Positions 58,371 through 64,000 of a stretch of 64,000 nucleotides of DNA are shown one piece after another; position 1 is the stretch's first letter, and every line of letters starts with the position of its first letter. Both the position numbers and the translations under genes were made by a program. The notes under the pieces were generated by a model. It searched no databases. It was not told the DNA's origin and saw only the letters and a list, made by a program, of their open reading frames with translations. The stretch is from the NCBI GenBank assembly GCA_029560585.1, contig JAKQKQ010000010.1:1-64000 (forward strand), given 5' to 3'. The DNA comes from Verrucomicrobiota bacterium. Its GTDB lineage: Bacteria; Verrucomicrobiota; Verrucomicrobiia; JADLBR01.

Positions 58371-59570
58371 ATGGCCTCGGCGGCCGTGAGTGAAGAATTG
58401 GGCAAGGCGCCCCCCGACAAGGCGGGGAGACTCGCGTCGCTCGACGCGCTCCGGGGCCTGGACATGTTCTGGATCATCGGGGGCGGAACCGTGGCGCAGG
58501 CGGCGGCGAGCGCCAGCGGCAAACCATGGCTGAGTTGGGTTCCCGTGCAGATGAAGCACGTGCCATGGGAGGGTTTCCATTTCATCGACCTGATTTTCCC
58601 GCTGTTCCTGTTCATGATCGGGGTGGCGATTCCCTATGCGCTGGGCAAGCGCCTCGCCCGCGGCGACAGTCGCGCGAAGATCTACGGGCACATCGTTTTG
58701 CGGGTCGTCGTCATGATCGTGCTGGGGATGATGGTCAACGGCAGCCTGCTGACATTTGATCCGGCGCAGTTTGAATTGACCTACAGCGTGCTCCAGATGC
58801 TCGCGCTGGGTTATCTGGTCGCCGCGGTGCTATTCTTGAACCTGCGCTTGCGCGGCCAGGTCATCGCCACGATCGCGATGCTGCTTGGCTATTGGATCCT
58901 CCTGGCGTTCGTGCCCGGCCCCGGCCACGAGATTGGCAAGTTCCGCGAGGGCTGCAACTTTGGCGACTGGGTGACCGAGTGGATGTTCGGCAAATGGCGC
59001 GGGCACCAGATCGGCTGGGTCATCGGGATTCTCGGCCATGCCTCGTCGGCGATGCTGGGCGTGTTTGCGGGGCAGCTCCTGCGATCTGGCTTGGATGACC
59101 GGCTGAAGTTGCGATGGCTTACCGTGCTCGGCGTCGCCTGCCTGGCGGCCGGGATGTTCTGGGGCGGCTGGATTGCGGCGTGGTTTCCGGGCCTGCGGCT
59201 CTTCGGCTGTGACTGGAGCCAGTGGCCGATCTGGTTTCCGATCATCAAGGTCCGATGGACCAGCTCCTACGCCCTGTACGCCGGCGGCATCAGCTTTCTG
59301 CTGCTCGCGCTCTGTTATCTGATCATCGATGTGCGGGGTCATCGTCGGTGGGCCGTGCCTTTCATGGCCATCGGTGCGAATTCGATCTTCGCCTACATGG
59401 CGTGGTTATTGTGCAGTTCAGCCTTCCGGCGCGTGTCGGAGGTCTTCTTGGGTGGACTGAAGCCCTATGTCGGCCCATGGCACGAGACGATCCTCGCGGT
59501 AGGCGCACTGGCGGCGCTGTGGGTCCTTCTTGGCTACATGTACCGAAAAGGGACGTTAGTGCGCATCTGA
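58371..59570 (+). CDS. DUF5009 / HGSNAT-like membrane acyltransferase
   Basis: 399 aa with about ten membrane helices. N-terminal signature RLASLDALRGLDMFWIIGGG; HFIDLIFPLFLFMIGVAIP; LQMLALGYLVAAVLFL; GWVIGILGHASSAMLGVFAG with a conserved His in the helix, likely catalytic; FMAIGANSIFAYMAWLL. Human HGSNAT acetylates terminal glucosamine of heparan sulfate across the lysosomal membrane; bacterial relatives may acetylate glycans. Starts one base after the oxidoreductase stop, so co-translated. Confidence 0.88.
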   Translation: MASAAVSEELGKAPPDKAGRLASLDALRGLDMFWIIGGGTVAQAAASASGKPWLSWVPVQMKHVPWEGFHFIDLIFPLFLFMIGVAIPYALGKRLARGDSRAKIYGHIVLRVVVMIVLGMMVNGSLLTFDPAQFELTYSVLQMLALGYLVAAVLFLNLRLRGQVIATIAMLLGYWILLAFVPGPGHEIGKFREGCNFGDWVTEWMFGKWRGHQIGWVIGILGHASSAMLGVFAGQLLRSGLDDRLKLRWLTVLGVACLAAGMFWGGWIAAWFPGLRLFGCDWSQWPIWFPIIKVRWTSSYALYAGGISFLLLALCYLIIDVRGHRRWAVPFMAIGANSIFAYMAWLLCSSAFRRVSEVFLGGLKPYVGPWHETILAVGALAALWVLLGYMYRKGTLVRI

Positions 59571-59707
59571 TCGAGCGACGGCAAATCACAGGAGCCCACC
59601 ATGTCGTCTTCAAGACACCTATCGCGGCGCACATTGCTCCGGCCCGGCGGGGCAGTTCGCCGGACTTGCACGACGGTTGTTAAACTGAACGAAGAGGAGG
59701 AATCGGA

Positions 59708-61177
59708 ATGAAAAGGCATGCGGGTATAAATCACCACGTGGTTTCCAAGCTGGCCATCCTTGGATGCGCGGCACTGTTTGCGTGGCCGGGGTCTCTGGCG
59801 AGGGCCGCCGAACTGCGGATTGGCGCGGCCTCGACCGAGATCGCGCCCGACAGACCCGTTGCCCTCGATGGCCAATTCAACACGCGCATATCGCGCGGGA
59901 TCGACAACCCGCTTACGGCGACGGCGGTGGCGATCGAGGCTCACGATGGGAATAGCGCGCTGGACCATGCGGTTTTTTTGTCATGCGACCTCGTGGGGAT
60001 TCGCCCGACGGTGTCCGGCGCGCTGCGCAGCCGCCTGAAGGACAAATTGCCCGGATTTGATCCCCGGAAACTCATCATGACCGCCACGCACACGCATACG
60101 GCTCCCGTCACGGAAGAGGGGAAGTATGAGATCCCCGACACCGGCGTCATGCGGCCGACGGAATACGTCGCATTCTTGGTGGACCGGCTCGCCGAAGTGG
60201 TGGAGCGCGCATGGGCGGCGAGGAAGCCCGGTGGCGTAAGCTGGGGGCTTGGCCATGCCGTGGTGGGCCACAACCGCCGCGCGGTCTATGCGGACGGCAA
60301 GGCGAAGATGTATGGTCCCACCAACGTCCCAGAATTTCGCGGGATCGAGGGCGGTGAAGACCACGGCCTGGAGATGGTATTCTTCTGGGACGGGGCGGGG
60401 AAACCGCTCGCGGCCGGAATCAACGTGGCCTGTCCTTCTCAGGAGGTGGAGGGCCGTTCCACGATGAACGCGGACTTCTGGCACGACGTTCGGGAGCAAG
60501 TGCGGGGCGGGACGGCGAAAGATCTGCTGGTGCTGGGCTGGCCGGGTGCAGGCGGCGACATTTCCCCCCACCGGATGTACCGCAAGGCGGCCGAGGAACG
60601 AATGCTCAAATTGCGCGGCCTGACCTACACCCAGGAGATCGGTCGTCGCATCGCGCGCGAGGTGAACGACGTCCTTGCATTGGCCGCGAAGGACATCCGC
60701 AATGACGTCGTCTTTGAGCACCGCGTCGAGGATCTTGAATTGCCTGTCCGCAAGGTGACAGAGGCCGAGGTTGAGGAGGCGAGAAAGGAGATTGAGGCGC
60801 TCAAGAAGAAGGGCGATGCGACGCGCCGGGTCGCGTGGCTGCAATCGGCCATTGACCGCTATGAAAAGCAGGGCGCGAACGATACTGCCAGCGTCGAGGT
60901 GCACGTGCTGCGCATCGGCGACATCGCCATCACCACGAATCCCTTTGAGCTGTTCCACGATTATGGCGTTCAGATCAAGGGCCGCAGCAGGGCGCTTCAG
61001 ACCCTCGTGATACAGTTGACGGGCGGGCCGGGCCGTTATCTCCCGAGCGCGCGGGCCGTGGCGGGCGGCGGTTATAGCGCCGTCGTGCAGAGCAATACCT
61101 TCGGGCCGGAGGGCGGCCAGGTTTTCGTGGATCGTACGGTCCAGTTGATCGATGCCCTGTGGCCCGCGCCAAAATGA
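59708..61177 (+). CDS. Secreted neutral/alkaline ceramidase-like protein
   Basis: 489 aa. Signal peptide (VSKLAILGCAALFAWPGSLARA). Ceramidase-type N-terminal domain: RIGAASTEIAPDRPVALDGQ, HAVFLSCDLVGI, TATHTHTAPVTEEGK (zinc-binding HTH), NVACPSQEVEGR, GWPGAGGDISPH, and SNTFGPEGGQVFVDRTV. It is shorter than true ceramidases (about 650-760 aa), lacking the C-terminal Ig-like domain. Lys/Glu-rich coiled segment at about 350-390. AGGAGG lies seven bases before ATG 59708. Such homologues in PVC genomes often have unknown amide or ester substrates. The stop overlaps the next start. Confidence 0.85.
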   Translation: MKRHAGINHHVVSKLAILGCAALFAWPGSLARAAELRIGAASTEIAPDRPVALDGQFNTRISRGIDNPLTATAVAIEAHDGNSALDHAVFLSCDLVGIRPTVSGALRSRLKDKLPGFDPRKLIMTATHTHTAPVTEEGKYEIPDTGVMRPTEYVAFLVDRLAEVVERAWAARKPGGVSWGLGHAVVGHNRRAVYADGKAKMYGPTNVPEFRGIEGGEDHGLEMVFFWDGAGKPLAAGINVACPSQEVEGRSTMNADFWHDVREQVRGGTAKDLLVLGWPGAGGDISPHRMYRKAAEERMLKLRGLTYTQEIGRRIAREVNDVLALAAKDIRNDVVFEHRVEDLELPVRKVTEAEVEEARKEIEALKKKGDATRRVAWLQSAIDRYEKQGANDTASVEVHVLRIGDIAITTNPFELFHDYGVQIKGRSRALQTLVIQLTGGPGRYLPSARAVAGGGYSAVVQSNTFGPEGGQVFVDRTVQLIDALWPAPK

Positions 61178-63324
61178 TGGAGCGGAGAGTTTTTCTGCCC
61201 CCGATGTTTGAGTTCAGGTGGCTGGTGCTCCTGGTGCCGGCATTTACGGTCGCGGCCTTCCGCATGGATGGGGCACCGTCGCGGGCGATTCCGACTGGCC
61301 TGCGTTGCGAATGGAGGGTGGAACCCGCCGTCGTCCGCGATCCCTGCCCCGAGTTCTATTGGGAATGCGAAGGGCAACAGTACTATCGGCTCGCGGTGTC
61401 GAAGACCGCTGCCGGATTCGACGCCCCCATCTGGGAGATCACCCGGACAAACGATCTCACCATTGCCGAATATGGCGGACCAGAGCTGGAGAACGGTACG
61501 CCCTATTTCTGGCGCATATGGGTCTGGGACCGGGGCGGACGGTCGCCCGGAGCATCGCCGCCGCAGCGATTCACGTTCCGGCCCCGGCCAATGCCCCACG
61601 TCTTGCCGACCGTGCGGACGTTCGTGAACTTCGCGGGCGAGTCGGCATGGGCCAAAGACAAGGTCGACATGTGCTTTCGCAGGGAGGCGAAGGCGGGCCG
61701 CGCCGACATCCTGACGACCCAGTATGCGCTGATCTGCACGATGGTCGTGCCATCACCGAAGGCGGATGCCCTGCGCCAGTTTTGCGAGGCGCGCCGCGTC
61801 GGGTTCGAGGACTGCTTCTGCCATTTCGCGCAAGACACGGAGGTGACTCTCCACGTGGGGGCCGAGGCCGCCAAGAATCCGCGCGAGAAGCGGCTGTGCC
61901 CAGGCTGGGACCCGCGAAATGACCGGAACGGCGATGGGGCGGTGGATGACGCCGAGGCGAAGAGCTTCGCTAATCCAAGGGCGACCGCGCGTGAGCGGAG
62001 AGCCGCGAGGATTCCGATTTATTTCTGGGGTCCGCCCCGCGACGACTATGTGATGAACGTCGGCGACCCGGGCTATCAGGACTTCATGGCGACCGTCCAC
62101 GCGCCGGAGATGGCCGAGGGTTTCGACGGCATCTATTTTGACACCGTGCCGACCGATGTCGCGGGCGCGGGCCGCCACAGTCCCGTGGCGGAATATCCGC
62201 GCCCTCCGAGCGATCCGGGCCAATGGGTCCGGGACGTGCAGGTGCTGATGGCGAAGATCAAGTTGGCCCTCCCCGACAAGGTCGTGACGGGCAATGGCTG
62301 GCGCGCCGATCCGATGGTGATCGACGGCTTCCAATCGGAGAACTGGCTGAACATCACGGTGCCATGCGAGCCCTGGCGGCGGATCATCGACGATGCCCGC
62401 GCGTGCGATCGCCGAGGCAAGATCCAGATGCTGCAGCACAGCCCGATCTATGACGAGCGACTGGCGGAGTTCGGCCAGAAGGTTGAGGGCGTCAGCCGCG
62501 CGCGGGACCAGCTCTACGGCCTGGCCAGCTACCTCATGGCCCACGGCGATTTCACCTACTTCGGTTTCGGATCGCATCCGTATGCGCACGTCACCGAGCT
62601 GTGGTTCGACGCGATCCGGGCCGACCTGGGCCAACCCGAAGGAGAGTATCGCGTCTTTAGCGAGACGCTGCGCTCCACGGTGCAAGACGCAACGAACCTC
62701 CTCCCCAACGGGAGTTTCGAAACCGATGGGGGCTGGCGGTTTGCAGAGCCGGTCGAACGCGATGCAGGCACTAGGCACGGGGGCGGATTCAGCGCGCGGA
62801 TCGAGAGCGGCTCGGCGCAGATCAACAACATCAATAGCCAATACGTGACGTTGAAGCCGCGGACGACTTACACGCTCGGCGCGTGGGTCAGGACCGAGAA
62901 CGTTTGCGGTTCGCCCGGAGCGCAGGTGTACCCGTACGAATTCGATGGCGCCGCGGGGGCGAGCCCTCAGATCACCGTGACCGGAACCATCGGATGGACC
63001 CGCCACCGGCACGTGTTCACGACTGGCGACGATACCACGGGGCGCATCAATTTTCGCATGTACGGCGCGACGGGCACCGCCTGGTTCGACGACATTGAGT
63101 TGATCGAGGGCGCCATCTATACGGACACGGTCTTCGCCCGTCGGTTCACCAAAGGGTTGGTCGTGGTGCGGCCCGGAACGGGCTCTTGCTTCGGCGACGA
63201 AACGACGACGACCATCCCGTTGCCCCAGATGCTTCGCCCCCTGAATGCCGATGGCTCCCTGGGCGAGCCCGTGAGTACCGTCGCCCTGCGCAATGGCGAG
63301 GCCGCGATCCTGGTGGAACCGTGA
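61174..63324 (+). CDS. Secreted GHL15-like enzyme with carbohydrate-binding tail
   Basis: 716 aa. N-terminal hydrophobic segment (FRWLVLLVPAFTVAAFR). Residues about 40-140 form an Fn3-like domain. A TIM-barrel-like domain about 145-500 resembles hypothetical glycosyl hydrolase family 15: LTTQYALICTMVV, FDGIYFDTVPTDVAG with two Asp at the strand end, KVVTGNGWRADPM, DGFQSENWLN. An EF-hand-like loop DRNGDGAVDDAE sits at about residue 250. Residues about 515-645 form a CBM4/9-type domain (NLLPNGSFETDGGWRFAEP, TAWFDDIELIEG). ATG 61174 overlaps the ceramidase-like stop (ATGA). Confidence 0.8.
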   Translation: MMERRVFLPPMFEFRWLVLLVPAFTVAAFRMDGAPSRAIPTGLRCEWRVEPAVVRDPCPEFYWECEGQQYYRLAVSKTAAGFDAPIWEITRTNDLTIAEYGGPELENGTPYFWRIWVWDRGGRSPGASPPQRFTFRPRPMPHVLPTVRTFVNFAGESAWAKDKVDMCFRREAKAGRADILTTQYALICTMVVPSPKADALRQFCEARRVGFEDCFCHFAQDTEVTLHVGAEAAKNPREKRLCPGWDPRNDRNGDGAVDDAEAKSFANPRATARERRAARIPIYFWGPPRDDYVMNVGDPGYQDFMATVHAPEMAEGFDGIYFDTVPTDVAGAGRHSPVAEYPRPPSDPGQWVRDVQVLMAKIKLALPDKVVTGNGWRADPMVIDGFQSENWLNITVPCEPWRRIIDDARACDRRGKIQMLQHSPIYDERLAEFGQKVEGVSRARDQLYGLASYLMAHGDFTYFGFGSHPYAHVTELWFDAIRADLGQPEGEYRVFSETLRSTVQDATNLLPNGSFETDGGWRFAEPVERDAGTRHGGGFSARIESGSAQINNINSQYVTLKPRTTYTLGAWVRTENVCGSPGAQVYPYEFDGAAGASPQITVTGTIGWTRHRHVFTTGDDTTGRINFRMYGATGTAWFDDIELIEGAIYTDTVFARRFTKGLVVVRPGTGSCFGDETTTTIPLPQMLRPLNADGSLGEPVSTVALRNGEAAILVEP

Positions 63325-63425
63325 GCATGCCGCGCCCAGATAGCCCCACGCGGGCTTTTCAACAGGCCGCTAGACGTGCGGCGGATGGTCTGCCACGCTA
63401 TCCGGGATGGCTGGCGAGCTTCTTA

Positions 63426-63446
63426 CCCGAAGGTCAGGCCTTCGGG
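63426..63446. terminator. Hairpin after the GHL15-like gene
   Basis: Perfect 8-bp arms CCCGAAGG and CCTTCGGG with a TCAGG loop, 100 bp past the stop. No T-run. The 200-bp gap to DUF4870 also has CTTTTCAACAGGCCGCTAG, a common intergenic sequence motif. Confidence 0.4.
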
Positions 63447-63524
63447 CGGTCCCCGGGACGGCGCCCGCCGTTCGCGTCCCCGAAAAAAGAATCCCAATCC
63501 ATAGAATCGCAAAGGAGGTTCGAG

Positions 63525-63878
63525 ATGACCGACGAAGGCAAGACCACTCAGACTAGGCAATGGGCCATGTTTCTTCACCTCTCGCTGCTCGCGGGGTTTC
63601 TCATCCCCCTCGCCGGGCTGGTCGCGCCCATCATCATCTGGCAATTGAAGAAGGCGGAGCTTCCCGAGATCGATGCGCACGGGAAGATGGTCGCCAACTG
63701 GATCATCTCGTCACTGATCTACTGCGCCGCCGGAATCGCGCTCACCTTCGTGCTGATCGGCATACCGATCTTGGCCATCCTGGGCGTCATCGCCGTCATC
63801 TTCCCGATCGTGGGCGGGATAAAGGCGAACAATGGTGAACTCTGGAAGTATCCTCTGACGATCCCGTTCTTGAAATAG
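63525..63878 (+). CDS. DUF4870 membrane protein
   Basis: 117 aa with three membrane helices: MFLHLSLLAGFLIPLAGLVA, WIISSLIYCAAGIALTFVL, AILGVIAVIFPIVGGIKAN, with IIWQLKKAELPEIDAHGKM between the first and second. This is the DUF4870/Tic20-like small protein common in bacteria; role unknown. Perfect AAAGGAGG at 63511-63518 six bases before ATG 63525 fixes the start. Confidence 0.9.
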   Translation: MTDEGKTTQTRQWAMFLHLSLLAGFLIPLAGLVAPIIIWQLKKAELPEIDAHGKMVANWIISSLIYCAAGIALTFVLIGIPILAILGVIAVIFPIVGGIKANNGELWKYPLTIPFLK

Positions 63879-63963
63879 CGTCACGGCCGCAACCCGCCCC
63901 GACCCATGCGGCCCGAGCATGGGGCTGGACGCGAGGCCCGCGCCGCGTTACTATAAAAACACA

Positions 63964-64000
63964 ATGAGGGTGATCCTTCCCGCGCGCCGGGGGTCTCTGG
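63964..64000 (+). CDS. Possible start of a gene cut by the window edge
   Basis: ATG at 63964 opens a frame MRVILPARRGSL that runs off the window. TATAAA at 63951-63956 just upstream could be a -10. Too short to judge. Confidence 0.2.
   Translation, partial: MRVILPARRGSL

Noticed and set aside
63325-63524. In-frame upstream extension of the DUF4870 gene
   Set aside because: It runs back through intergenic hairpin sequence; AAAGGAGG before ATG 63525 fixes the start.

Overview
The window is high-GC bacterial DNA that most resembles the PVC group, with a lean towards Verrucomicrobiota (moderate confidence). The signs are two formylglycine sulfatases, three putative glycosyl-hydrolase-like secreted proteins, DUF2264, DUF5009/HGSNAT-like and ceramidase-like proteins. 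A further sign is an ECF sigma factor followed by a giant Ser/Thr kinase whose N-terminal zinc ribbon (CPRCGATLP...CPRC) is typical of that group. An FG-GAP/choice-of-anchor protein and many short dispersed intergenic repeats also fit. No rRNA, tRNA, CRISPR array, intact insertion sequence or prophage was seen.

Layout. 0.3-8.3 kb: a sulfatase, an FG-GAP protein built on seven exact-period 201-bp repeats, and a large secreted glycosyl-hydrolase-like protein. 8.5-9.6 kb: recF, isolated from dnaA/dnaN. 10.1-14.3 kb: a GT2 / membrane GT-C-like / alpha-alpha-toroid gene set that looks like polyprenyl-phosphate-dependent glycan assembly. 14.3-18.0 kb: a TPR protein and ubiE/menG, converging on a secreted protein and a metallophosphoesterase. 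18.3-22.1 kb (minus strand): acylphosphatase, ABC ATPase, ABC permease, membrane-anchored helical-repeat protein, and tatD.

22.2-29.1 kb (minus strand) is the most unusual part. It is a tightly coupled operon of five genes: a ferredoxin with a zinc ribbon, a B12-type radical SAM enzyme, a class II (DxDD) terpene-cyclase homologue, a DUF116::polyprenyl-diphosphate-synthase fusion, and a second alpha/alpha-toroid (prenyltransferase-like) protein. It has its own sigma70-like promoter and a strong ribosome-binding site. It resembles a redox-linked terpenoid pathway, but it lacks the squalene-making genes of a hopanoid cluster and does not match a pathway I can name.

29.3-34.8 kb: a 2-hydroxyacid dehydrogenase, then an ECF sigma factor and kinase/signal-peptidase-like fusion. 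Both are preceded by the same TGTAAC-N15-(C/T)GTCAGGA motif, which suggests autoregulation. 35-45 kb: a second sulfatase, a HAD phosphatase, a small-protein/nucleotidyltransferase pair, a GHL6-like enzyme, a FecR-domain protein, a frameshifted secreted gene, a URO-D-like protein and rhamnulokinase. This content suits use of sulfated, rhamnose-containing polysaccharide. 45-51 kb: clpB, a spermidine-synthase-like protein, a YlbF-family protein, a TRIC-channel remnant and rmuC, with repeats on both sides of rmuC. 51.6-64 kb: a truncated multihaem cytochrome, then DUF2264, a serine hydrolase, a dipeptidase-like protein, a secreted Gfo/Idh/MocA oxidoreductase, DUF5009, a ceramidase-like protein, a GHL15-like enzyme with a carbohydrate-binding tail, and DUF4870.

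All functional calls come from reading the sequence and family knowledge. No database search was run.
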